Of a stretch of DNA of 64,000 nucleotides, positions 47,568 through 55,415 are shown one piece after another. The DNA is from Streptomyces sp. NBC_00557. GTDB lineage: Bacteria > Actinomycetota > Actinomycetes > Streptomycetales > Streptomycetaceae. How positions within the stretch are numbered: position 1 is the stretch's first letter; each line of letters starts with the position of its first letter. Under the pieces are notes generated by a model. That model saw only the letters and a list, made by a program, of their open reading frames with translations, was not told the DNA's origin and searched no databases. Location of the stretch: NCBI RefSeq assembly GCF_036345995.1, contig NZ_CP107796.1, positions 3,410,001-3,474,000 on the forward strand, read 5' to 3'. A program made the position numbers and the translations under genes.

Positions 47568-48377
47568 ATGTCCCACACCGCTCACATACGCAGCCACCGG
47601 AAGCCCCGCCGCAGCGCGTCGTCCCTCGCGATGCGGGCCGGAGTTGCCGGTGGCGTCCTCAGCACCCTGGCAGTCGCCGGGGCGTCCGGCTCGGCGAACG
47701 CGGCCGAGCCGGTGACGCAGACCCTCGAACTGCCCACCCTGACGGCCGACCTGGCCGCTCAGGCCGCCCAGTCCGCGGACGCCACCCAGCAGGCCGCCGC
47801 GAACTACCAGCTGCAGGCCGAGCGTGACGCGGCCGCCGCGAAGGCCGCGAAGCAGGCCAAGGCGGACCTCGCCGAGGCGAAGCAGAAGGCCGCCGAGGCG
47901 AAGAAGAAGGCCGAGGAGGCCGCCCGCAAGGCCGCCGCCGAGCGCGCCTCCCGCAACGCCGAGCGGACCACGCTCGCCGCCACGACGAGCGCCGGCACCT
48001 CCACGAGCGGCTCCACGGCCACCGGTTCGGCCGCCGCCGTCGTCGCCTTCGTCAAGGCGCAGATCGGCAAGGCGTACGTCTCCGGCGCCACCGGCCCGTC
48101 GGCGTACGACTGCTCCGGCCTGGTGCAGACCGCCTTCAAGCAGGTGGGCATCAGCCTGCCGCGCGTCTCCCAGGACCAGTCCACGGCCGGCACCCAGGTG
48201 TCGCTGAGCAACCTGCAGCCGGGCGACATCCTGTACTGGGGCAGCGCGGGCAGCGCCTACCACGTCGCGGTGTACGTGGGCGACGGCATGTTCGTCGGCG
48301 CACAGAACCCCTCCAGCGGCGTCGGGGAGCACCCGCTGTCGTACGACCCGCCGAGCGGCGCCGTGCGGGTGCTCTGA
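47568..48377 (+). CDS. Secreted NlpC/P60-family peptidoglycan endopeptidase
   Basis: This exported cell-wall hydrolase has a signal peptide (HRKPRRSASSLAMRAGVAGG, then GVLSTLAVAGASGSANAAE). An Ala/Lys/Glu-rich coiled coil follows (about residues 60-140, e.g. AKQAKADLAEAKQKAAEAKK), then a Ser/Thr-rich linker. The C-terminal NlpC/P60 domain has the catalytic Cys in AYDCSGLVQTAFKQVGISLP and the His in AYHVAVYVGDGMFVGAQ. Length is about 269 aa. Starts at 47511 (GTG), 47538 (ATG) and 47568 (ATG) are in frame and none has a convincing Shine-Dalgarno sequence; 47568 gives a normal signal peptide. It is divergent from nuoA. Confidence 0.88.
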   Translation: MSHTAHIRSHRKPRRSASSLAMRAGVAGGVLSTLAVAGASGSANAAEPVTQTLELPTLTADLAAQAAQSADATQQAAANYQLQAERDAAAAKAAKQAKADLAEAKQKAAEAKKKAEEAARKAAAERASRNAERTTLAATTSAGTSTSGSTATGSAAAVVAFVKAQIGKAYVSGATGPSAYDCSGLVQTAFKQVGISLPRVSQDQSTAGTQVSLSNLQPGDILYWGSAGSAYHVAVYVGDGMFVGAQNPSSGVGEHPLSYDPPSGAVRVL

Positions 48378-48527
48378 GGGCACCTGGCACCTCTCACGCG
48401 CGTAGGGCCGCAGCCGCTCGGGGGCAGCGGCCCTTGCGCCGTTCCCGGCGCGCCCCGGCGGTCTTCCTGGCATGCTCTCGCTCGGGCCGCCGTCCGGCGG
48501 TCCTCCACGAGCGAAGGAGACCGTGCG

Positions 48528-49151
48528 ATGCCACGCGTGTTCGTCCAGGGAAGGCCCGCCGCCCACTACCCCCGCCACGCCCCCGAGGCCGGGCGCGGCG
48601 CGGTGCGCCGGATCACCGAGGTGGGCGAGGAGGTCCTGCACAAGCCGTGCCGGGACGTCACGGAGTTCGGGCCGGACCTCGCCGCCCTCATCGATGACAT
48701 GTTCCTGACCCTGTACGTCGCCGAAGGCGCGGGCCTGGCGGCGAATCAGGTCGGGGTTGATCTGCGGCTGTTCGTGTACGACTGCCCCGATGACGATGGA
48801 ATCCGACATGTCGGACACATCGTCAATCCAGTGCTGGAAACGCCTACGATCGGGCGACGGCTGCTGGACGAGGGCGAGGGCTGCCTGTCGGTGCCGGGCG
48901 CGGTGATGGCCGTACCGCGGCCGGACCGGGCCGTCGTGCGCGGGCAGGACAGGGACGGCAACCCGATCGTCGTCGAGGGCACGGGGTACTTCGCGCGCTG
49001 CCTCGCCCACGAGACCGACCACACCAACGGCCACCTCTACCTGGACCGGCTCTCCAAGCGGGAGAAGAAGGACGCGCTGCGGCAGATGGCGGCCCGGCGG
49101 GACGAGGTGCTCGCCCGGCGGGCCGCCAACGCCGCGGCTCTCGCCTCCTAG
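48528..49151 (+). CDS. def: Peptide deformylase
   Basis: This Fe2+/Zn2+ hydrolase removes the formyl group from nascent proteins. All three motifs are present: [19 protein letters not shown] (motif 1), [19 protein letters not shown] (motif 2 with the metal Cys) and [18 protein letters not shown] (motif 3, HExxH). The 207-aa length includes an N-terminal extension of about 30 aa. ATG 48528 has GAAGGAG 8 bp upstream. The stop codon TAG lies in the target duplication of the downstream repeat element. Streptomyces usually has several paralogues. Confidence 0.95.
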   Translation: MPRVFVQGRPAAHYPRHAPEAGRGAVRRITEVGEEVLHKPCRDVTEFGPDLAALIDDMFLTLYVAEGAGLAANQVGVDLRLFVYDCPDDDGIRHVGHIVNPVLETPTIGRRLLDEGEGCLSVPGAVMAVPRPDRAVVRGQDRDGNPIVVEGTGYFARCLAHETDHTNGHLYLDRLSKREKKDALRQMAARRDEVLARRAANAAALAS

Positions 49152-49432
49152 GCCCTGTCGTCAAACTCCCTCCCCCAGCCTTCGGCCGGGGGGACCCCCA
49201 GCCCCGCGACGCCATGCACGCTCCCCCACTGCCTTAAGGGCGTGGGAGGTGCCCCCACTCGCCGCACCGGGCCCAGGCCCAAGTACGTCCAGTACGAGGG
49301 CCAGGGCCCGGCACTCCCCCAACCTTCGGCCGGGGGGACCCCCAGAGCACGCACCTACGGCATGCATCAGCTGCTCCGCAGCGGGCGCGAGGCCCGCCCT
49401 CCGGGCGGACGGCGGGAGTTTGACGACAGGAC
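49152..49432. mobile_element. MITE-like non-coding element with terminal inverted repeats
   Basis: A 281-bp element has 19-bp terminal inverted repeats with one mismatch (left 49152-49170, right 49414-49432), each carrying CCTGTCGTCAAACTCCC. It is flanked by CTAG on both sides (49148-49151, 49433-49436), consistent with a target duplication. Inside, a 31-bp hairpin-forming sequence occurs twice (49171-49201, 49315-49345). No transposase is encoded, so it would need a partner IS elsewhere. It sits exactly at the end of the deformylase gene. Confidence 0.8.
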
Positions 49433-49455
49433 CTAGTGCGGCCGTCGGCTCCTGG

Positions 49456-50748
49456 TCAGGCCTTCGGGGCCACCTTGCTCAGGCCGTTGATGATGCGGTC
49501 CATGGCGTCGCCGCCCGTGGGGTCGGTGAGGTTGGCCAGCAGCTTGAGGGTGAACTTCATCAGCAGCGGGTGCGTCAGGCCGCGCTGGGTGGCGATCTGC
49601 ATGACCTTCGGGTTGCCGATGAGCTTCACGAAGGCGCGGCCGAGGGTGTAGTAGCCGCCGTAGGTGTCCTTCAGCACGCGCGGGTAGCGCTGCAGCGCGA
49701 TCTCGCGCTGGGCGGGGGTGGCACGCGCGTGTGCCTGCACGATGACGTCGGCGGCGATCTGGCCGGACTCCATGGCGTAGGCGATGCCCTCGCCGTTGAA
49801 GGGGTTCACCAGGCCGCCGGCGTCGCCGACGAGCAGCAGGCCGCGCGTGTAGTGGGGCTGGCGGTTGAAGGCCATGGGGAGGGCGGCGCCGCGGATGGGG
49901 CCGGTCATGTTCTCGGGCGTGTAGCCCCAGTCCTCGGGCATGGAGGCGCACCAGGCCTTGAGGATCTCGCGCCAGTCCAGCTCCTTGAAGGCGGCGGAGG
50001 TGTTCAGCACGCCGAGGCCCACGTTGGACGTGCCGTCGCCCATGCCGAAGATCCAGCCGTAGCCGGGCAGCAGCCGGTCCTGGGGGCCGCGGCGGTCCCA
50101 CAGCTCCAGCCAGGACTCCAGGTAGTCGTCGTCGTGGCGGGGCGAGGTGAAGTAGGTGCGCACCGCGACGCCCATCGGGCGGTCCTCGCGGCGGTGCAGG
50201 CCCATCGCGAGGGACAGGCGGGTGGAGTTGCCGTCGGCGGCGACGACGAGCGGCGCGTGGAAGGTGACCTCGCGCTTCTCCTCGCCGAGCCTGGCGGTGA
50301 CGCCGGTGATGCGGCCGGTGCGGTCGTCGACGACCGGGCCGGAGACGTTGCAGCGCTCGAAGAGGCGGGCGCCCGCCTTCTGGGCGTTGCGGGCGAGCTG
50401 CTCGTCGAAGTCGTCGCGCTTGCGGACCAGTCCGTAGTTCGGGTAGGCGGCGAGTTCCGGCCAGTCCAGCTGGAGGCGGGAGCCGCCGCCGATGATGCGC
50501 AGGCCCTTGTTGCGCAGCCAGCCGGCCTCCTCGGAGATGTCGATGCCCATGGCGACGAGCTGCTTGACCGCGCGCGGGGTGAGGCCGTCGCCGCACACCT
50601 TCTCGCGCGGGAACTCGGTCTTCTCCAGCAGCAGGACGTCGAGACCGGCCCTGGCGAGGTGGTACGCGGTCGTGGAGCCGGCCGGCCCCGCGCCGACGAC
50701 GATGACGTCGGCGGTGTTCTCGGAGAGGGGCTCCTTCACGACGGTCAC
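49456..50748 (-). CDS. Geranylgeranyl reductase-family FAD oxidoreductase (menaquinone reductase-like)
   Basis: This is a 430-aa flavoprotein with FAD motif DVIVVGAGPAGSTTAYHLAR, the REKVCGDGLTPRAVKQL motif and the second FAD segment LLLVGDAGGLVNPFNGEGIA. These are hallmarks of the geranylgeranyl reductase family. In mycobacteria MenJ of this family reduces one isoprene double bond of menaquinone, and Streptomyces makes partially saturated MK-9. The presence of menG, mqnC and mqnA downstream and nuo upstream supports that role. GTG 50748 has GGGGAG upstream. Confidence 0.85.
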   Translation of the reverse strand: MTVVKEPLSENTADVIVVGAGPAGSTTAYHLARAGLDVLLLEKTEFPREKVCGDGLTPRAVKQLVAMGIDISEEAGWLRNKGLRIIGGGSRLQLDWPELAAYPNYGLVRKRDDFDEQLARNAQKAGARLFERCNVSGPVVDDRTGRITGVTARLGEEKREVTFHAPLVVAADGNSTRLSLAMGLHRREDRPMGVAVRTYFTSPRHDDDYLESWLELWDRRGPQDRLLPGYGWIFGMGDGTSNVGLGVLNTSAAFKELDWREILKAWCASMPEDWGYTPENMTGPIRGAALPMAFNRQPHYTRGLLLVGDAGGLVNPFNGEGIAYAMESGQIAADVIVQAHARATPAQREIALQRYPRVLKDTYGGYYTLGRAFVKLIGNPKVMQIATQRGLTHPLLMKFTLKLLANLTDPTGGDAMDRIINGLSKVAPKA

Positions 50749-50845
50749 GGCGGGATCTCCCCAAGTTCGAAATCTGCGTGCCGACCGGCACTGGACAGGG
50801 GCAGTCTATTCAGCAGAATTGATCACCCGGCTGAAGGGCTGCCCT

Positions 50846-51364
50846 GTGAACCGACCTCTCCCCGCGGTACGGCTGCGTGTTCCCACCCATGAGGACGCGA
50901 TCGCCTGGCACCGGGTCTTCGACGACCCCGAGGTCATGGAGTTCTACGGCGGCAGGTCGGCGGCCCTGTCGGTCTACGAGGAACTCACCGCGCGGCAGCG
51001 GCGGCACGACGCCGAACTCGGCTTCTGCCTGTGGACCGTGCTGGACGAGTCCGGTGAGGTCCTCGGGTTCACCGGAGCGCAGCCCTGGCGGCCCGGCTGG
51101 GGACCGGTCGGCGAGACGGAGATCGGCTGGCGGCTCGGGCGCGCGCACTGGGGCAAGGGGTACGTCACCGCGGCCGCGCACGAGACGCTGCGCCGGCTGC
51201 GGGCGGCCGGGGTCCCGGAGGTGGTGGCGATGGTACGGCCGGGCAACGAGCGGTCGATCGCGGTGACCCGACGGCTCGGCATGAAGCCGGCGGAGACCTA
51301 TCCGCATCCCACGCTGGACGAGGACGCCCTCTGCTTCCGCCTCCGTCTCGATGACGGACAGTAG
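50846..51364 (+). CDS. GNAT-family N-acetyltransferase (RimJ/RimL-like)
   Basis: This is a 172-aa acetyltransferase with the full GNAT fold. VRLRVPTHEDAIAWHRVFDD opens the domain. WRLGRAHWGKGYVTAAAHET contains the acetyl-CoA pyrophosphate loop, and VPEVVAMVRPGNERSIAVTR with LGMKPAETY ends it. GTG 50846 has AAGGG 9 bp upstream and directly follows the divergent quinone-reductase promoter. The substrate (amine, protein N-terminus or antibiotic) is not predictable. It ends 82 bp before the PASTA gene start in the same direction. Confidence 0.87.
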   Translation: MNRPLPAVRLRVPTHEDAIAWHRVFDDPEVMEFYGGRSAALSVYEELTARQRRHDAELGFCLWTVLDESGEVLGFTGAQPWRPGWGPVGETEIGWRLGRAHWGKGYVTAAAHETLRRLRAAGVPEVVAMVRPGNERSIAVTRRLGMKPAETYPHPTLDEDALCFRLRLDDGQ

Positions 51365-51446
51365 TCGTCTGTTACGGAAAGACACCGATCCCTTCCGGGC
51401 GGGGCGCGCGGGAGTTACCCTTCCAGTACCGCTGGGGGTGACATCT

Positions 51447-51782
51447 GTGCGCATAACACCCAAAACACCCGAAGTGCGCGTGCCACGGCTGGTCGGACTG
51501 ATGGCCGTGGACGCGCGCGAGACGGCCCGGGCGCAGGGCCTGTTCCTCAATGCGCCGGACCGCCCGGACTTCCACCGCGCGGTCGTCGACTACGTCGTAC
51601 GCCAGTATCCGCAGCCCGGCGCCGAGGTGCCGCGGGACTCGATGGTGTACGTGTGGTTCGACTTCGGTGAGGGCGAGGGCGGCGGGGGTGTGCGCGAGCC
51701 GCGCATCCCGCGACCGCCGGCCGGAGGGCTGCAACGCGAACTCGGCGAGCCAGGCGACGCCTTCGAGATGATCGACCGCTGA
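51447..51782 (+). CDS. Small PASTA-domain protein
   Basis: This 111-aa protein has one PASTA-like unit (EVRVPRLVGLMAVDARETAR to VVRQYPQPGAEVPRDSMVYV). A Gly/Glu/Pro-rich tail ending in DAFEMIDR follows. There is no signal peptide or membrane helix from the chosen start, so it may be cytosolic, unusual for a domain that normally binds muropeptides outside. GTG 51447 is chosen for its GGGGGTGA; an upstream start at 51351 would add 32 non-conserved-looking residues. It is convergent with menG. Confidence 0.7.
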   Translation: MRITPKTPEVRVPRLVGLMAVDARETARAQGLFLNAPDRPDFHRAVVDYVVRQYPQPGAEVPRDSMVYVWFDFGEGEGGGGVREPRIPRPPAGGLQRELGEPGDAFEMIDR

Positions 51783-51797
51783 CGCCCGGCGCGGGCC

Positions 51798-52493
51798 TCA
51801 GCTCTCCTTGAACCCCCGGTGCAGCGCGACCACACCGCCGGTGAGGTTGCGCCACGCCACCTTCGACCAGCCCGCCTTCCGCAGCCGCTCGGCGAGGGCG
51901 GGCTGGTCGGGCCAGGCGCGGATGGACTCGGCGAGGTAGACGTAGGCGTCCGGGTTGGAGGAGACGGCGCGCGCGACCGGCGGCAGGGCCCGCATCAGGT
52001 ACTCGGTGTAGACGGTGCGGAAGGGCGCCCAGGTCGGGTGCGAGAACTCGCAGATCACCACGCGTCCGCCGGGCCGGGTCACCCGGTGCATCTCGGCGAG
52101 GGCCGCGTCCGTGTCCTGCACGTTGCGCAGCCCGAAGGAGATCGTCACGGCGTCGAAGGTGTCGTCCTTGAACGGCAGCCGCGTGGCGTCGCCGGCCGTG
52201 AAGGGCAGCCAGGTGTGCCGCTTCTTGCCGACCTGGAGCATCCCCAGCGAGAAGTCGCAGGGGACCACGTAGGCGCCCGTGCGGGCGAAGGGCAGCGACG
52301 AGGTCGCCGTGCCGGCGGCGAGGTCGAGGACCTTCTGCGCGGGGCGTGCGTCGACCGCCTTCGCCACCTCCTTGCGCCAGCGCCGGTCCTGGCCGAGCGA
52401 CAGCACGTCGTTCGTCAGGTCGTACCGTTCCGCCACGTCGTCGAACATCGAGGCGACTTCGTGCGGCTGCTTGTTCAGGGAAGCGCGGGTCAC
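51798..52493 (-). CDS. menG: Demethylmenaquinone methyltransferase
   Basis: This is the SAM-dependent enzyme for the last ring step of menaquinone synthesis. The 231-aa UbiE/MenG protein has [30 protein letters not shown], motif [37 protein letters not shown] and [20 protein letters not shown] 52493 is the conserved start. Streptomyces lacks ubiquinone, so the substrate is demethylmenaquinone. It neighbours mqnC. Confidence 0.95.
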   Translation of the reverse strand: MTRASLNKQPHEVASMFDDVAERYDLTNDVLSLGQDRRWRKEVAKAVDARPAQKVLDLAAGTATSSLPFARTGAYVVPCDFSLGMLQVGKKRHTWLPFTAGDATRLPFKDDTFDAVTISFGLRNVQDTDAALAEMHRVTRPGGRVVICEFSHPTWAPFRTVYTEYLMRALPPVARAVSSNPDAYVYLAESIRAWPDQPALAERLRKAGWSKVAWRNLTGGVVALHRGFKES

Positions 52494-52516
52494 CCGCCCA
52501 TTGTTGCAGCCCCCTC

Positions 52517-52804
52517 TCACGGCAGGAGCCTCGGCTTCCTGCGTGCCGCGACGTCCTCGGCCCAGCCGCACAGCAGGACGAAGACGGCGATCAGGATCCA
52601 GCCGATGCCGAACATGAACCACTGGCTGTCCAGCGGCAGGTACGTCTCGAAGGCGGGCACGTCCCAGAACCGGTCGATCAGCGGGACGGCCAGGACCAGG
52701 GCGATCTCGTGGCGCGGAAGAGGAGTCGGGGGCGGACGACGCGGCGACCGACTGCAGCGGGGTGGAGCAGGAGGAGGGCGCGTTCGGCGGGGCGTCCGCG
52801 GAGG
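52517..52804 (-). pseudogene. Possible remnant of a small membrane protein
   Basis: Between the amidohydrolase-like gene and menG, the minus strand reads [20 protein letters not shown] and then [20 protein letters not shown], ending at a TGA (52517-52519). The composition, with two hydrophobic helices and an LDSQWFMF loop, looks like a genuine membrane protein. The frame is open back to the TAG of the upstream gene, but contains no ATG, GTG or TTG before the first helix. Start loss, a frameshift or a sequencing error would explain it. An internal GTG would leave only 47 residues. Confidence 0.4.
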
Positions 52805-53410
52805 CTAGCGGCGGCGGAAGAGCAGGCGGCCGTCGATGACCGTCGCCACGCAGGTGCCGGCTCCGCGCTCGGTCAGTTCCGTCTCGTCGTGGACGTCGAA
52901 GACCGCGAAGCGGGCGGCGGAGCCCGGGGTGCGCGGGGGTGCGGTCACGGGCGGCAGACCGGAGGCGAGCGGGTCGAGGGACGGGACGCCCCCGGGCCGC
53001 TCCGCACGGCCCGCGAGCGTGAGTCCGGTGCGCCGCACGGCGTCCCGGACCGCGCGGTTGCGCAGCGGCTCGCAGGCCGCCGCGACCGTGCCGTGGGCCA
53101 GCATCCGCTGCACTCCGCGCCGTGCGCTCGCTCCCCAGCGGACGTCGTCCAGCGCGAGCCCGGAGAGCGCGTCGCCGGTGAGCGGCTCGGTACCGAGGGC
53201 GTCGGCCTCCCGGGGATCCGGGTGGTACGCCTCCTCCAGCAGCTCCGTGCCATGCGGGTTGACGAACCCGGGGGTGATGATGCCGGGCCAGGTCCGCACG
53301 CGCGCGTGCGGGTACGCGGCGGCCAGCTCCTCCAGGGGGCCCGCGCCCGCGATCAGCGCGCCCTCGACGGCGAGGGCCCGCCCCCTGGAGTCGGCGTGAA
53401 TCGTCAGCAA
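52805..53410 (-). CDS. Imidazolonepropionase-like composite-domain protein (barrel-less amidohydrolase relative)
   Basis: This 201-aa protein begins like an amidohydrolase ([37 protein letters not shown]) and ends like one ([14 protein letters not shown]). The catalytic TIM barrel with its metal ligands is largely missing; NPHGTE replaces the usual HxH motif. Such short proteins recur in Streptomyces at this place. It sits between mqnC and menG on the same strand. It may be a non-catalytic partner or a decayed deaminase; neither is shown. It ends 7 bp after the mqnC promoter-proximal side begins to diverge. Confidence 0.65.
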   Translation of the reverse strand: MLTIHADSRGRALAVEGALIAGAGPLEELAAAYPHARVRTWPGIITPGFVNPHGTELLEEAYHPDPREADALGTEPLTGDALSGLALDDVRWGASARRGVQRMLAHGTVAAACEPLRNRAVRDAVRRTGLTLAGRAERPGGVPSLDPLASGLPPVTAPPRTPGSAARFAVFDVHDETELTERGAGTCVATVIDGRLLFRRR

Positions 53411-53417
53411 GGCGCGG

Positions 53418-54617
53418 TCAGTTGGAGGTCAGCAGCTTCAGTTCCGGGTGGGCCGTGCCGCCCTCGATGGCCGTGGAGGAGATGTGGGAGACCACGCGGT
53501 CGTCGACGGGGTCGTTCGCCGGGTCGTCGTGGACGACGAGGTGCTCGTAGGTCGTGGAGCGCTGGGCCGGGACCCGTCCCGCCTTCCTGATCAGGTCGAT
53601 GATCTCCAGGCGGTTGGAGCGGTGCTTGGCGCCGGCCGAGGAGACCACGTTCTCCTCCAGCATGATCGAGCCCAGGTCGTCCGCGCCGTAGTGCAGCGAC
53701 AGCTGGCCGACCTCCTTGCCCGTGGTCAGCCACGAGCCCTGGATGTGCCGGACGTTGTCCAGGAAGAGGCGGGCGATGGCGATCATGCGGAGGTATTCGA
53801 AGATCGTGGCCTGGGTGCGGCCCTTCAGGTGGTTGTTCTCCGGCTGGTAGGTGTACGGGATGAAGGCGCGGAAGCCGCCCGTGCGGTCCTGCACGTCCCG
53901 GATCATCCGCAGGTGCTCGATGCGCTCGGCGTTGGTCTCGCCCGTGCCCATCAGCATGGTGGAGGTGGACTCCACGCCCAGCCGGTGCGCCGTCTCCATG
54001 ATCTCCAGCCAGCGCTCGCCGGACTCCTTCAGCGGCGCGATGGCCTTGCGGGGGCGCTCGGGGAGCAGTTCCGCGCCGGCGCCCGCGAAGGAGTCCAGGC
54101 CCGCCTCGTGGATGCGGGTGATGGCCTCCTCGACCGACACGCCGGAGATACGGGCCATGTGCTCGACCTCGGACGCGCCGAGGGAGTGGATGACCAGCTG
54201 CGGGAACGCCTCCTTGATGGCCCGGAAGTGCTTCTCGTAGTACTCGACGCCGTAGTCCGGGTGGTGGCCGCCCTGGAACATGATCTGGGTGCCGCCCAGC
54301 TCGACCGTCTCCGCGCAGCGGCGCAGGATGTCGTCGAGGTCGCGGGTCCAGCCCTTCTCCGTGTCCTTGGGGGCCGCGTAGAAGGCGCAGAACTTGCACG
54401 CCGTGACGCACACGTTCGTGTAGTTGATGTTCCGCTCGATGATGTACGTCGCGATGTGCTCGGTCCCGGCGTACATGCGGCGGCGTACGGCGTCGGCGGC
54501 GGCGCCCAGCGCGTGCAGCGGGGCGTCCCGGTAGAGCGCGAGGGCTTCCTCGGGCGTGATGCGTCCGCCCGCTGCGGCTCGGTCGAGCACGGACTGGAGG
54601 TCGGCCTTCTCGGTCAC
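53418..54617 (-). CDS. mqnC: Cyclic dehypoxanthinyl futalosine synthase (radical SAM)
   Basis: This radical-SAM enzyme of the futalosine menaquinone pathway closes the ring of dehypoxanthine futalosine. The cluster motif CVTACKFCAFY lies near residue 71-81. FQGGHHPDYGVEYYEKHFRA and MLMGTGETNAERIEHLRMIR are MqnC/MqnE-type segments. The protein is 399 aa. GTG 54617 has AAAGGGAG upstream. With mqnA at 57.3 kb and menG at 51.8 kb it marks a quinone-biosynthesis neighbourhood; mqnB, mqnD and mqnE are not in the window. Confidence 0.95.
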   Translation of the reverse strand: MTEKADLQSVLDRAAAGGRITPEEALALYRDAPLHALGAAADAVRRRMYAGTEHIATYIIERNINYTNVCVTACKFCAFYAAPKDTEKGWTRDLDDILRRCAETVELGGTQIMFQGGHHPDYGVEYYEKHFRAIKEAFPQLVIHSLGASEVEHMARISGVSVEEAITRIHEAGLDSFAGAGAELLPERPRKAIAPLKESGERWLEIMETAHRLGVESTSTMLMGTGETNAERIEHLRMIRDVQDRTGGFRAFIPYTYQPENNHLKGRTQATIFEYLRMIAIARLFLDNVRHIQGSWLTTGKEVGQLSLHYGADDLGSIMLEENVVSSAGAKHRSNRLEIIDLIRKAGRVPAQRSTTYEHLVVHDDPANDPVDDRVVSHISSTAIEGGTAHPELKLLTSN

Positions 54618-54686
54618 CGGCTCCCTTTCGTCACAGGGTGTGGACGGACCGAACCAGCCTACGCCAGCGCTTTCCCCGGACCGACG

Positions 54687-55415
54687 TCAGGCCGCGCACG
54701 CGCCGAGCAGCAGCCCGGCGAGGGCACCGGCCAGCAGGAACGGGCCGAAGGGGACCGCGGTCTTGCGGCCGGCCCGCCGTGCGACGAGGAGCGCCGCGCC
54801 GTACAGCGCGCCGAGCAGGAACCCGGCGAAGGCGCCGAGCAGGACGGTGGGCCAGCCGTACCAGCCGAGTACGGCGCCCGCCCCGACGGCCAGTTTCACG
54901 TCGCCGAAGCCCATGCCGCCCGGGTTGACGAGGTACAGCGCGCAGTAGCCGGCGCCGAGCGCGAGGGCGCCGTACAGCGCGGTGGGCCAGTGGCCGGCGT
55001 GCCCGGGCAGCAGCGCGGCGAGGCCCAGCAGGGCGAGGGCGGCGGCGGCGAGGGGCAGGGTCAGCGGATCGGGCAGCCGCCGCACCCTCAGGTCGACCAC
55101 GGCGAGCAGCACCCCGACGGGCGCGAGCAGCAGCCACACCGCCAGCTCGGGCCGGGCGCCGGTGGCGGCGGCGAGGGCGGCGCAGGTGAGGGCCGTGGCG
55201 ACCGCGGTGGGGGCTGCGGCCGTTCGGCGGGCGGCTGCACCGCAGGCGCCGCACGCGAGCCGGCCGAGCCAGCCTCGGATCGGGTGGCCGTCCGGGCAGC
55301 GGTCCCGCCAGGGTTCACCGGACGGTACGGCGAAACGGTAGGCGGCGCGGGGCAGCAGCGCACCGGCCAGCGCACCCCACAGGGCGGCGACGGCGGCCAG
55401 CGCGCCCGTGCTCAC
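54687..55415 (-). CDS. A24-family prepilin peptidase
   Basis: This is a 242-aa polytopic aspartyl protease with about seven hydrophobic helices. The two active-site Asp motifs are present: VVDLRVRRLPDPL and GGMGFGDVKLAVGAG (GxGD). A Cys-rich loop (CPDGHPIRGWLGRLACGACG) lies in the N-terminal third, as in bifunctional TFPP enzymes. GTG 55415 overlaps the kinase stop (GTGA), so the two are translationally coupled. The substrate would be type IV/Tad-like prepilins, none of which is in the window. Confidence 0.88.
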   Translation of the reverse strand: MSTGALAAVAALWGALAGALLPRAAYRFAVPSGEPWRDRCPDGHPIRGWLGRLACGACGAAARRTAAAPTAVATALTCAALAAATGARPELAVWLLLAPVGVLLAVVDLRVRRLPDPLTLPLAAAALALLGLAALLPGHAGHWPTALYGALALGAGYCALYLVNPGGMGFGDVKLAVGAGAVLGWYGWPTVLLGAFAGFLLGALYGAALLVARRAGRKTAVPFGPFLLAGALAGLLLGACAA

